Shown here: positions 1 through 10,629 of the stretch, piece by piece
Position numbering within the stretch: position 1 is the stretch's first letter
Layout: every line of letters starts with the position of its first letter
Source of the DNA: Clavulina sp. PMI_390
Taxonomy: Eukaryota > Basidiomycota > Agaricomycetes > Cantharellales > Hydnaceae
Assembly: GCA_015039315.1 (NCBI GenBank)
Contig: WIDE01000088.1
Location: forward strand, 1-64,000
Direction of reading: 5' to 3'
Length of the DNA: 64,000 nt
Position numbers and translations under genes: made by a program
The notes under the pieces: generated by a model
What the model saw: only the letters and a program-made list of their open reading frames with translations
What the model was told of the DNA's origin: nothing
The model's database searches: none

Positions 1-783
1 CCCTGTTCCTCCCAGCTGCGCCGCTCTCCACACCAACATCTTTTCGGTTTGATCTCAAGATAGAGCTTCATTGCTATATAGGACATTTCCACATGTCTCT
101 AAAAGTAGCTATACTATCAGCCTACTCCCCAGTGACCGCGACACGATGATTAGCTCTGAAAGCACATGCTCTATCCAAGATGGCCTCCTCGCAGGTCTAA
201 CAACAATCCCTGGTACAATTCCAACTACCAGCCACAATGATGGGCTGGAAATGGTCTCTGAGAACTTTCGATGACGACTCCAGCACACTTTTGATGACAG
301 TTGATGACTCTTCATATATCATGGGGCTCGCGCTCCACCGATGAAGGATCGTAACTCGACGAAGCAATCACAATGCATACGAGCCTTTATTCTTCCTATT
401 GGTTATCGCCATTGTGTTGTGCAGTATGCCTCGGTAGTCCCGGTGGACCCAGACCACCAAGGTACCTGGTCCAGTCGCAGACTCCGTCCTATGAGTACAG
501 CCTTTGCTTACAGTAGCCATAAAGTTAGCCTAAGCTGCAACCAACCACCATTAGTGACAATTAATGTTGGATGGACCGAGCCCGTGGCGGTGTTCGCTGT
601 TGTTGTTAGGCGCCGCATTGTGACTGTCAATACGGAGCTCCACCGGCCCACTCCAACGACCATCTACCGTTCCACACCACTTGCTGATCGTTTGCTCCCA
701 CATAACTTACCATGATAGATGCAACAAACCGATCCCATCAGATCCCTTGTCCACCAGCCCCACCTCCAGGCGAGCCCAAAGAG
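1..783. other. No supportable gene
   Basis: Only short open frames without recognisable domains, codon continuity or plausible splice chains are visible. The last 60 bases lead into the promoter of the secreted repeat gene at 1084. Confidence 0.5.
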
Positions 784-996
784 TATAAGAACCTGCAACG
801 AATGGACTCTTGCTCTTCACTTACCCAGTCAACTTCCTCTTCACCAACTCCTTTCCTTCTTCTTCGAGACACTTGTGCACTGGCTGCAGTAAGTTGTCGA
901 TCCTCAACAGTGAAAGCTTCTATTCCACCAACATTCTTCCCCAACATAGCTGGTCGTTTATTTCAAGCTTCACTTCATAATCTCGCGCTTTGAAAG
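784..996 (+). promoter_or_regulatory. Core promoter and 5'-leader intron of repeat gene 1
   Basis: A TATA-like TATAAGA lies at 784-790. It is followed by a pyrimidine-rich leader and a possible 5'-UTR intron (GTAAGT at 889, AG at 996). The same order of elements, with clear sequence identity (a TAAGAACCT block, CCCAGTCAAC, a TTCTTCG..GCACTGG-type block and CTTTGAAAG), is found at 9711-9865 in front of the second repeat gene. That conservation is why I read it as regulatory and as the transcribed leader. The intron itself is inferred. Confidence 0.55.
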
Positions 997-1083
997 TTGC
1001 TTCTTTGTTTCACCACTTCGTCTAACGATCCTACCTCAACACCTTCCTTCATCTTCTCGTTATCTCAAATTCACTCATCCAAC

Positions 1084-2499
1084 ATGCACGCTGCCACCGC
1101 TGTTGTTCTTCTTGCCCTCATTGCCAGCCCCGCCTTCGCCGTGCCTATCACTGCGGCCAAGCCCGCTGGCCTCCTCTGTTGCTGGTGGTGCCGCATCAGG
1201 AGTTGTTGGCAACCTTCTAGGCCAGGTCTGACTTTTCTTTTTTACGACTGCACATATAGTTGACTTTATCATCTTCTTATTTAGTTGGAAAACCTGCTGA
1301 AGCGCGATGATGCAGAGCTCGAAACACGCGCTGGTCTTGGAGGGGCCATTGCATCCTCTGTGGCTGGGGGTGCTGCATCGGGGGCGGTCGGCAACCTTCT
1401 TGGCGAGGTTAATTTCCTACGAAAATGCTTGATGTTCGCCACATATTGATCAGTGAACCTACAGGTTGAGAAACTATTCCGACGCGATATCACTGACGTT
1501 CATGACGAGAACATCTACGTCAAGCGAGATGTCACCAACCTAGGGAACATTGTCAAGCAGGCTCAAAGCCTGTCAGCTACGGACAAGGCGACCGTCAAGA
1601 CCGCCTTGATGAACAAGATCGGCACGCTTCAAACCCCCTCCAAACGTCTATCCCCGAGTGGGGCGATCGGTACTGCTTTAGGCGGTCTCGCCTCCGTCGG
1701 TGCCAACGCTGGCGTCAGCGGTCTGCTTGATAAGGTGGAGAGCCTATTCCGGCGTGGTGAGTTTGAGGACATCCATGAGCTCGAGGCTCGTTCTCCACTC
1801 TCTGCGGGCAAGACTTCTTCTGGCGGAAGTCTCGGCGGCTCGATCGCTTCATCAGTCGCAGGTGGTGCTGCATCAGGACTAGTCGGTAATCTCCTTGGCC
1901 AGGTTTGTCTTGTTCTCGGCCCCACTTTGCCTCAGTGAGATTCTCACCTTTTCGTATTCAGGTCGAGGGCCTGTTTAGTCGCGATCTGGGTGCCGATGAG
2001 GCCGAGGCGGCAAAGCGTGACGTTAGCAGCTTCACCAACATCGTCAAGCAAGCTCAGACCCTGTCCCCCACTGACAAGACGACTGTCAAAAATGCTTTGA
2101 TGACCAAGATCGGCACTCTCCAGACACCCGCCAAGCGCCTCTCTGCCAGCGGCGCTGCTGGAACCGCACTTGGCGGCCTTGCCTCTGTCGGCGCCAATGC
2201 CGGTGTTAGCGCTCTGCTCAACAAGGTCGAGAGCCTCTTCAGGCGTGATGAGTTCGAGGGCATGCACGACTTCGAATCTCGCTCGCCTCTCTCTGCTGGT
2301 AGTGTCGGTGGTCAAGTTCTTGGCGGTTTAGCTGGTGGCGCTGCTTCTGGTGCAGTCGGCAACCTACTTGGAGAGGTTGAGAAGCTTTTCAGGCGCTCAG
2401 AAGGCCTCGAGTAAGTTCAGAGCACTCCTCCACTTCATTCCGTCTGCATGGGCGAGATCTAACAATTACCTCTTTCCCAGGATTAACGACCTCGATTGA
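1084..2499 (+). CDS. Secreted Ala/Gly-rich repeat protein with dibasic (Kex2-type) sites; frameshift in exon 1
   Basis: The start codon at 1084 opens a clear signal peptide (MHAATAVVLLALIASPAFA). Exons are 1084-1225, 1285-1407, 1465-1902, 1962-2410 and 2481-2499. The mature part repeats a module with dibasic sites (LLKR, LFRR, YVKR, PSKR, PAKR, AAKR), usually followed by Asp, Gly, Leu or Ser, as in fungal Kex2-processed precursors. Gly/Ala stretches of the type SVAGGAASGAVGNLLGE close each module, and introns 1-3 fall directly after them in phase 0. Exon 1 has 142 bases, one too many: the signal peptide is in one frame and the first SVAGGAASG copy in another, with the shift between about 1155 and 1170. 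With one base less the product would be 389 residues. The gene is either a recent pseudogene or carries an assembly error. Function is unknown: peptide precursor, surface-active repeat protein or effector are all possible. Confidence 0.75.
1528..1902 (+). repeat. Coding repeat module, copy 1
   Basis: This 125-codon module contains, in order, a 40-residue charged block (NIVKQAQ..KIGTLQTP ending in SKR), a 36-residue block (GTALGGLASVGANAGVS ending in LFRR) and an acidic/Gly-Ala tail. It is about 75-80% identical by eye to the module at 2019-2375. Both blocks are bounded by dibasic residues. Confidence 0.85.
2019..2375 (+). repeat. Coding repeat module, copy 2
   Basis: This is the second copy of the module in the next exon: 40-residue block, 36-residue block and Gly-Ala tail of the same lengths, with dibasic ends at the same places. 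The copies differ mostly by conservative replacements, which suggests selection for the protein after an exon duplication. Confidence 0.85.
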
Positions 2500-3384
2500 A
2501 TGACTCGAGCTCTGTTTCATCCATATATCACCCCTTTAACCTTATATGTGTTGTGATTTTCCGACTCGGTGGAACTTTCTTTCATTGATGCGCACTTGAT
2601 CATCTTTATTATACCGAAGCTTTTATGAACCTTCTCGTCTTTACGATACGGTGTTTGACTGGGTAGTCACACCACCTTTTCCTATTATATTGGCCCCCAC
2701 TCTCGCAGAACAATATACGAGGCGTCTCCTTTGACTTTGATACATTGACCATGCTAAAGCCTATCGTTAACTTTGTGATATATTTCGGGAAGTGGAAACG
2801 CGCCAAGGGGGCTATATCACATTTGACGCTACATCCTTTCTTACACGCTTACCAAGGTGACCGGGTAGGATGCTTAGAGGCTATTTATGGTTGGGGAATA
2901 AATTTGTTGGTGCAAAGTCACATCGCTCGCTCACACTTTGCTCATGACCCAGGGATTGCCGGATTACTGCGCAATTCATCCCAGGACTTCTCTTCTTGGG
3001 CCCCCGACAATCACGATCTGGGATGTGTTCGAGAACTCTCGGAGTGATCGCAAGAATGAATTGACACCAGTCCAATTGGCCATCACAAATTCCACGTCGA
3101 TCCTTTAGAAGTGCCGACAAGTGGGGAAATTTTTTATTGTAGAAACTGGCAATTTACTTGCCATTCATCGGGAGGCAGGAGGCATTAAAAACTTATGGTA
3201 CCGGTACCTGGCGGCAATTGTTGTTCGGCCTGGGCGTCTGGCCCGATTTGTCGCCTTGTGACTTCCCCGGCGTGAGAATGAACACCCCTCATCTGCACCT
3301 TTGATACGTTTGCGAGGTGGCATCCATCCTCTTCCCTTGCTGGCGATTCAGAGGCCCCACCTCGCGGCCTTGGTGGATCAACCT
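2500..3384. other. Intergenic region with a 12-base palindrome
   Basis: This holds the 3' flank of the repeat gene and the upstream region of DUF6534 gene A. Open frames here look random. A perfect palindrome, GGTACCGGTACC, sits at 3197-3208, about 180 bases before the start codon of gene A. Confidence 0.5.
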
Positions 3385-5370
3385 ATGAGCGACTCGAATC
3401 CGTTCGCCCTTCATCTCAAAACCCAGCCAGCTCCTAGTACCGACACTGTGGGCCTATACCTCGTAGGAACCATAATCAATAGCTTGTGAGCCCTATTTCT
3501 ACTATGCCGGAGGGTCCCAATCGCTGATCCCAGTCCATTTTATCCTTTGATCGGCCAAGTTTCACTGGGGTCATCCAAGTTCAGACCTATCGTTATTACC
3601 AAGGCTTCCATGACGATACTTGGCTCGTCAAGCTCATTGTTCGTTTGAGTCTCGTTGAGCCCCCTTACTTTCTAAAGCTTCAAAATCTGATGCTGGGGAT
3701 GATCCCTTAGGTGGCAGCTATGTGGTAGGTTACCTCCCGGCCTCTTTCATGTATTGTCCACTCAAGTCAGGCACACGGGTCTCATCATCTCGCTAGGCTT
3801 TCGCAAATGGCTTTCTTGTATGCACCCAATCTATCAGCCCTCATGGATGATATAATAACCCACACTGTGTGGCTGATTCTTGTTGTGAAGCTTCGTCAAC
3901 GCCATCAGTGCTTACTATTTCTTGGTCACTGCTGCAAAGAACCAATTGTTCCTCCAGTCCACTCGGTAATGGCCCTATAACATACCAACCAAGAATGCCA
4001 CTGAAAATAGTTATCGCTTAAAGTGTATTTCAGTACATGGGAAACCAGCAGGTGGGCTTTAAACTCGCTCCCATAAAGTTGACTCTTTGCTGATTGTTCG
4101 TCTAGCTTATTGCCACAACTCTGACGCACCTGTTCTTTGCTTCTCGTTTATGGTCATGTATGTCAACCCACTCGACACCTGCGCCCCTTCCTTCCTACAC
4201 CTTCTGACTCGCGGATCATACCGTAGACGGGCGGGGTTTTCTCGCAATGCTGATCGTGGTGCGTCACTGAGGTAGCTCTGTCATGAAAACTATCATTCAT
4301 CTGGCAAGATTGTCTCCCTCTTATAGGCTACCCTTATTGTGGGGACTCTTGGTTTGTGCTTTCTCGGTGTACAGTCATGAGTGGCATGGGCCTAACCCAA
4401 GATTCCCTTTTCAACGTGTAGCTGTCGGTATCAGTGCGTAACACCACCCGCCCTCTCACTCCTTATTCAAAACTGACATTGGACCAGCGAACGACGTTTT
4501 TGTATCAATGAGTGACTGGGGAGAGCATGCCGTCGGCACAGTGCTGGCTACAGTGTGGAATAGCATGATCGTAAGTTCCCGCCATTATTGAACCCGCAAA
4601 TTCGGCCGTTCAGTTTCCTTTCAAAGGTGGCAACAGATACTTTCATCTCGTTTTATCTGATCTACATAATGACGAAACAACGAAGCGCTGTCAAATCGTA
4701 CGTTTGTACTCTCCACCGAAACAGCCCCCAATTCGAGTTCTTACAAAGACTTGTGTTAATTAGCACTAATGCAGTCATGAGGCGGATCACCCTCCATGGT
4801 GTAGCCACCGGCGTGCTGAGTTCTGTGCTTGCTGTGTTTGTTCTCGTGGCGGTACGTTTCCCCATGGCACAGAAATATTTGGGACTAATGTAACGCGTGC
4901 TGTACTTACAGGTTAATCTTTCATGGATTCCGGCAACTATGCTAATGATACCCGTATGTCATGATTCGCTCATCCCCTTCACATCACACCACTGCTAAAC
5001 ATCAGCGCTTGGTGACCTTTTCCATAGTGGTCATCTGCGACTCTCGTTTGCGTTGTCCTCGCAAAGTAAGGGCGTTTTCAGCGATATCATTTTCGTGCTA
5101 CCACGTTACTAACTCTGAGCTAGTCTCCATCTGCGAACTGCTCTCCGCGCCCGTTTTCCAGTCGACCAAAGCATCATGTTGACGACTGTGCGAGACCCAT
5201 CTGGGGTGGACGGCAGTGAAAGGGCAATGACCTCCCCTTCCCTTGAATCCGACTCGGTCCCAACCCCGCGGAGTTCCAAACCCTTAGTATCCCTCCCACT
5301 AGAGGACGCTCCACGCAGCCGGTCGAGGCAATCTTTCCAAGCAAATGATGGTAAAGCTAGTGGAGATTAA
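3385..5370 (+). CDS. DUF6534-family seven-helix membrane protein (gene A)
   Basis: The rebuilt chain has 16 exons: 3385-3485, 3560-3638, 3711-3724, 3797-3817, 3891-3965, 4024-4051, 4106-4157, 4227-4258, 4327-4351, 4422-4433, 4488-4570, 4627-4697, 4764-4851, 4912-4953, 5028-5065, 5124-5370. They sum to 1008 bases, 335 residues. The protein shows the family pattern: an N-terminal helix (VGLYLVGTIINS), GVIQVQTYRYYQG, TLTHLFFASRLW, TDTFISFYLIYIM, a GVLSSVLAVFVLVA helix and LAKNLHLR before a polar, Ser/Pro-rich cytoplasmic-type tail. This family is expanded in Agaricomycetes and has no established function; the topology resembles seven-helix receptors. Genes B and C share the same exon plan, including exons of 14 and 12 bases. 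Family assignment is firm; function is unknown. Confidence 0.85.
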
Positions 5371-6510
5371 GCCCTCGGTAAGCGTCCTGACCAAATATGT
5401 TGTCGACTGGGGGCTCAATGAATGCATATTACATAGAAACACCTCTATACCATACTTCGTTGAAAGGGTCGACGATATTACATAGCCATCCGTGCTTGTT
5501 CGATCGCCACATCGGCGGGATAGACCCCTCATCAGCTAGCTCAAACATGCTTCCGACAATCACCATCCATGATGCGGGGAAGTAGCAACAAATTCTACAC
5601 CCCAAAGGCCTCATTCACAATGATATCGCGAACCACGAGGAGCCGCTCCACCTCCACGATGTCGTACCGGGTATCCGTCCGAAAGGCCAACCCTTTATGA
5701 ACCAGGCTCCCTAGCTAGCGAAGTCCCCAGCACGGTGGAGAATTGCCCTTCATCTCTTTTGTCTCTGGGACTATCCTACACCGATAACTCCGCAGCAGAG
5801 ATTGTGTCTCGAGATCCGTGCGTCCTAGCACTACAGGCCCGGCCGTATATGTGATTCCTCCCTGCCAGCACTCGAACTTAGGGATGCGCGACAACAGGTG
5901 GCTAGGGTAGCTCGAGAAGCATGTGTGCCGCAGCAATCACCAACCTCCCCGTCCCCAGACGCTTATTCGGCCCGAGCGCGTTCTGGATTGCGCAGGAATC
6001 AGCTCAGAACCGTTCAGCAGTATCCCGTTTTGCAATCAGCGGAGAGAGCGGAATACAGTGCTACTTGTCAACAGTCCTCAGATCCCCGGCTTCGACCTCA
6101 ACCTCAACACGGTCATGGCAGAGGCCGGTGCATACCAAGGGGAGAAAGCACTGTTGTTACTGCCGTCGATAGCCCCAACTCGGCCATGCACATCTTTTGC
6201 CTCACTAGCTATCACAAACCCAATCTCAACATACAATACAAGTACACACGGGCGAAAGTGGTGATAGCATATGACCGATATCTGCTATAATGTATGCACA
6301 TATAATGTACTTCTTTCGCCATTACATGAATGAATTCGGGACTCGGAATTGCTGACAGTCTGAAACTCGAGGAAGGAGCTTTCTCCTAACTGCGAGACCC
6401 CTCTGTCCCAGTCCACAGCAAGTAGATAGTCAGTTGCAGTGATCTCGTGCGTGAGGCAACTCTGTGCATTGTCCAGGCTTCTGTATCGAGCCTCTAAATC
6501 ACAGAAATAA
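5371..6510. other. Unresolved region with a coding-like stretch
   Basis: This lies between the ends of gene A and the monooxygenase, both of which point towards it. A forward frame at about 5923-6264 reads like real protein (for example IPGFDLNLNTVMAEAGAYQG) but has no convincing start, splice partners or family. No gene is called. It may be a decayed gene. Confidence 0.35.
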
Positions 6511-8907
6511 TCACCACTGTAGAGAAAGATCAGCCCAGTGCCCCAGCGAGGAATCTTTCGTGATCGTAGCTAGATCTCCGTTCAAGAACGAAGCCGGTTC
6601 AAATGAAGCACCATTATAAATGTCCCACTGGCTACGAGGCCGTTCGCCCGATGGGAACCCACCAGGCTCGAAGAAGTCTGAGATTTGTCTTGGATACTCT
6701 TTGGCTGTATAGTATCGTAGGAGCTCCCGCACGCTTCATATGAATGTGAAAATCAGCTGATGGATAGAACGAGAATGGTATAAGAATTGTATTGGCCCAC
6801 CTATCAAGATCTGGTGAAGCAACCAACGGCCCTCCAAATTCGAGAGCTTCGTCATTAAGCCATGTTAGGAAAAGGCGAGTTCTCACTAAGGAATCGCCAC
6901 AGATGAATCTCAGAATGATTTATTCAGCGGAAAATAGAAACTTTTGCGTACTTCCGCTCAAAATAGGGTGTTCCGGAAGGATGCCGGCGGCTCCAGGGTA
7001 CGACTGCCACATCTTTGCAATACTGGGCAAGCGCGCCTTCCGTGACCACACCTTTGCAGCCCCTAAAGCTTGGTACTGTAATGTTCCGACAGCCCATGGA
7101 AACTCTGCTCAAAGATATCCCGTGTCAGTATAGAGGAGACCGCGATAGCTTGAACTCGTACTGGTACACAGAAGGAGTGTTGGGTCATCGATGTAGTGGC
7201 CCGTCCAATGTAAGGAGCGCAAATGCGTTCCGTCCGTGATAATGGGTGCAACATCAGTCTCGGGTTCTTCGAATCCTTTGATAGTGCTGTTGGAGTTCGT
7301 CAGAGGCGTGTTCACTCCATTGTTGTGCGACTATGCTGAATAGATGGACCAACCTATTGTGATAACCTTTCAAGAATGGGAGAGACTGGCGGTACCCAGT
7401 TGCAAGAATTATCTGCAAATACACCAAGAAATGAGTTTTATTGTATTGGGGAGTGAGCAGAATACGACGTACGGCATCATATCCAGAGACCACGGTGCCA
7501 TTAGTAAGGGTCAAAGACGCACCCTGTAGCCTACCCTGCAACGCTGATGGGCGGTTGTGAAAGCTCTCGATCTCAGATATGAATGTTACGTTCTTGTGGA
7601 ACCAACTGCGAATGACAACGAGCAACGGGTTTGATGGAACCTGACCGTGTCATCGTGACCGCGTCAATGAGCTTTGTGGCAGCGGGTATACGATACTAGA
7701 ATACAAGGGACTCACGTCTCGGATGCTAACTGTCACAGAACGAGCATGCCCAATGAGATCGTTAGCGATCCCAATCCCTGACAAACTTCCGCCTACGATC
7801 AGGACGTTCTGTAGGATGAAGCCTCATGTGAGCAAAGGACGAAGGTGGTACAGAGGCCAGAGCATACCTGATTCTCAAAAAGTTGTGGCCGTCGATAGTT
7901 GCGAGAATGGAATATATTATTTGGGAGTGACTGTGCCCATTCCTTCAACCCAGGGATCGGAGGTACCCAGGCTGCATCGTTATCTGAGAACTTGCCCACC
8001 ACGACAGCGTCGAACTGTTCCTGCCACCAATTCACCTCGAGTGTCCCATCCCTCAGTGGGGTCAGCTTTCGCAGGGTCAGCGTCCACCGCTTCTCGGTGC
8101 CGGGGACTTTTTCCACTCTTTCCACGCGGGTCCAATATGATGTGACATTGGCATGCTCTTCATCATTCGAGTTCAGACCGACAGACGACGCATATTGCCT
8201 GACATGTCGAGTAACTTGAGCTCGAGCAGGACGCCATGGCTGGAGAAATACACAGGATTAGCGGTCACATGTAGAATCTATAGGGGCTATACTTGCAGTA
8301 TTTGGAGGATAGCTGATGCCTGGTAGAGACTTGACGTGCTAGACACAACAAGGCGTGGTGCTCAGCTAGAATCCGACAAGAAGGCTGGATCAACGTACAT
8401 AAGCATCTATGGTTGTCATATTAAACCATATGGAGCTGGGAACCCAATGCTCTCGAATCCTCCAGTCCACGGTCAGTCCGTCCTGACCATCAACATATAT
8501 CCGTGTAGCTGGAAGTTGTTTAGGGATGTCTGGAACGTACGCCATAGTTTCAATTGGTCGATTTCTGTCATAGGCAAGTCAAGACACAAGTAATGCCAGA
8601 ATCCAGCCACCTCGAATACGAACGGGAAGGTTGCGGGCACGGGCAGCCTTTCAGTGTAATACCAGATTCCTCCCGGTTTTGGAGCTCTCTCAAACATCCT
8701 GACTTCAAACCCGTGGTTCAGCAATGTGCTGGCAAACTGCAGGCCAGCTGGTCCAGCGCCAATGACAGCCACGCGGCGAACTGGATGAGGGAGATGGTAG
8801 TAGCCATCCGCTGAATCCGAGTCGTTATTCTCGGTGAAGTGATCTTGGGCTACACAAACACTTGTCCCGTAAAGAACGACACCAAGCCAAAAGTTCCAAG
8901 TTAACAT
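6511..8907 (-). CDS. Secreted flavin-containing monooxygenase-like protein
   Basis: Eleven exons on the minus strand (8907-8624, 8564-8399, 8338-8297, 8239-7868, 7808-7716, 7640-7473, 7412-7367, 7275-7162, 7104-6952, 6885-6801, 6733-6511) give 581 residues. A hydrophobic leader (residues 1-20) precedes the FAD-binding GAGPAG (50-55). Further hallmarks are the acidic end of the second strand (MFER), NRPIETMAYVPDIP, the FHSRNY segment, the NADPH-binding GGSLSG, ILATGYRQSLPFL and a C-terminal FPWAVGTLQYQALGAAKVWS. FMOs use NADPH and O2 to oxygenate N, S or carbonyl carbon atoms. The segment before the IPGL motif reads VVVGKF instead of the usual V-A-T/V-G-x-Y. Intron 3 uses a GC donor. An N-terminal signal on an NADPH enzyme is unusual but recurrent in fungal secreted FMO-like proteins. 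The substrate cannot be inferred. Confidence 0.88.
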
Positions 8908-9710
8908 GGTATGCAGTGTAAGAGATAAGCACGGCTTGGTGGGAATCTCAAGCACATGGCGAATCCGTTCGCAAACAGCGTGACATCGCGACGGTGACGA
9001 GCGACAATCGGGCATCACATGGATGGCCAGCAGGCTGATACTCTTCCCTCTCATAAGACTCTATAAACCATCGCGAATGGGGTATAACGAGACGGCCTCG
9101 TCGCTGAACATATGCGGCTTGAACCGTAAATCCACAAAAAGTCGCGCCAACCTCATAAACCTTGACGATGGGGTGCGAGAAAGATCCGATTCACCAGTTC
9201 GAAAAGCTCTGCTGCTCCCCCAAGTTACCACCCCACATCTTAACTTTGCAGCCACTCCGTGACCCTCGCCCAAGTCCGACATGTTTTGAAACTATCAACC
9301 ACTGCTACGGCGTCCGCAGGCTCACCTGGACTGGATGGGCTTCTACTAGCTTTTCATCGTGGAAAATCGGGGGGTTTGGCCTCAAAAATGGTTCTTTAGG
9401 GTGACAGTGCTGTAGCATTGCTCTTCTCTTGGCCCAGTGACCGGGACTCCAGGAGCTTCCGGAAGTCGTCCCCTATGCGGCTGTTGGGCTCGTCATCAGT
9501 CACATTGCTAGCTTTGTGTGCCGTCGCTCGCCCAGGCACCTGGGTGGCATCGCGCCGTCTCGCTTTTCGAAGGCATTGCGTGCCATGGCCGCCGTACCAC
9601 GACATCCTCAGAAGCACAGTTCAAGGTCCTTCGAAACCATGTGGACAATCAAGCCCCTCGTCCCTCAGCTGCTCACCCAAGCATCAGCATCGTCATTCAA
9701 TCGATAATGC
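8908..9710. promoter_or_regulatory. Divergent upstream region
   Basis: About 0.8 kb separates the start of the monooxygenase (leftwards) from the promoter elements of the second repeat gene (rightwards). No supported gene is present; the short open frames are not conserved in character. Confidence 0.4.
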
Positions 9711-9865
9711 ATAAGAACCTACGATGACCAGCGCCTCACCTCCCCAGTCAACAGCCCTCCCCTTTCTCGCTTCTTCGTGCGCTGGTTGTAGTGAGCGATT
9801 GATTCTCTCAAATGCTCTGGATCTTTAGCTAAACCTTTCTTCATTCCAGCTTAGCACTTTGATAG
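9711..9865 (+). promoter_or_regulatory. Core promoter and 5'-leader intron of repeat gene 2
   Basis: ATAAGAACCT at 9711-9720 matches the TATA-like block of repeat gene 1. A CCCAGTCAAC block, a TTCTTCG..GCGCTGG block, a possible leader intron (GTGAGC at 9791, AG at 9865) and CTTTGATAG then follow in the same order and similar spacing as at 784-996. Confidence 0.55.
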
Positions 9866-9936
9866 TCGCCTTTGTTCTCTCTTGCTTCGGTCCCAATTTC
9901 CACGTTAATCGTTATCTTACCTATATCCCAACAAAT

Positions 9937-10629
9937 ATGCTCACTGTGGTGCCGACTGGGCTTGCTATTCTGCTGGCTGCGTCTGCACTTGCTGCCCCCC
10001 TTCCCCCTGCTTTGAGCGATGGCTTCGACATCATGGCTCGTGCTGTCGTAGCTAATAGCCAGGTTAGTACGCTACCCTGACTCCCTGCTACTACAATATG
10101 ACTTATCAAGGCGTAGCTTGAAGGTCTCCTCGGTCGGGACATCGTGAACAAAGATCTTCTCTCCGAGCGCGATGCAATCGGTGACGCACTTTCTGGTATC
10201 ACCAATGGGATCGACGGACTTCTTGGGAGCGTGGATGGTATTGCCAGGCGTGATGTACTTTCCGAAGTTGAAAGTCTTGTTGACAACATTCTTGGCGCTG
10301 TTGGCAAAGGCGTGGCTGGAATTGTCAAGCGTGATGCACTTCACCAAGCACTTTCCGCTCGACATGACGCTGCTGGCGGATTTAAGGAGAGCGTGGATGA
10401 CATTGCTAGTCGCGATATACTTTCCGAAGTGGAGAGCCTTGTTGACAACATTCTCGGTGCAGTTGGTGGGGACGGCGCTGGAATCGTCAACCGTGATCTC
10501 GGCTCAGTTATCAAAAGGTCGGCCATGGTGAAGGGGTATAGCATCCATGTGATGGATAGCCTGCTTCGAAGCTTCGGGGAGCTCGAGACGCGCGGATCTG
10601 TCCTTGACGGAGTCGACGAGCTCGACTAA
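9937..10629 (+). CDS. Secreted repeat protein with dibasic/monobasic sites (second member)
   Basis: Two exons, 9937-10062 and 10117-10629, give 212 residues. The N terminus (MLTVVPTGLAILLAASALAA) is a signal peptide. The intron is in phase 0 and exon 2 opens with LEGLLGRD, the same junction as in the gene at 1084 (VEGLFSRD, LENLLKRD), so the two genes are related by descent. A 27-residue unit (LSEVESLVDNILGAVG core) occurs twice. ARR, VKR, ASR, VNR and IKR sites precede or end the units, most followed by Asp. A Kex2-processed precursor is the simplest reading; function is unknown. A nearer AG at 10110 would give an in-frame stop, so the acceptor at 10116 is chosen. Confidence 0.8.
10252..10332 (+). 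repeat. 27-residue coding repeat, copy 1
   Basis: Encodes a 27-residue unit starting D-V-LSEVESLVDN and ending with KR; nearly identical to 10414-10494. Confidence 0.85.
10414..10494 (+). repeat. 27-residue coding repeat, copy 2
   Basis: Same length as the unit at 10252-10332, with the core LSEVESLVDNILGAVG unchanged. Changes cluster near the end, where KR is replaced by NR. Confidence 0.85.

Noticed and set aside
7100..7170. Apparent frameshift in the monooxygenase after IDDPTLLLCT
   Set aside because: A normal intron (7161-7105) removes it and leads to FPWAVGTLQYQALG in frame.
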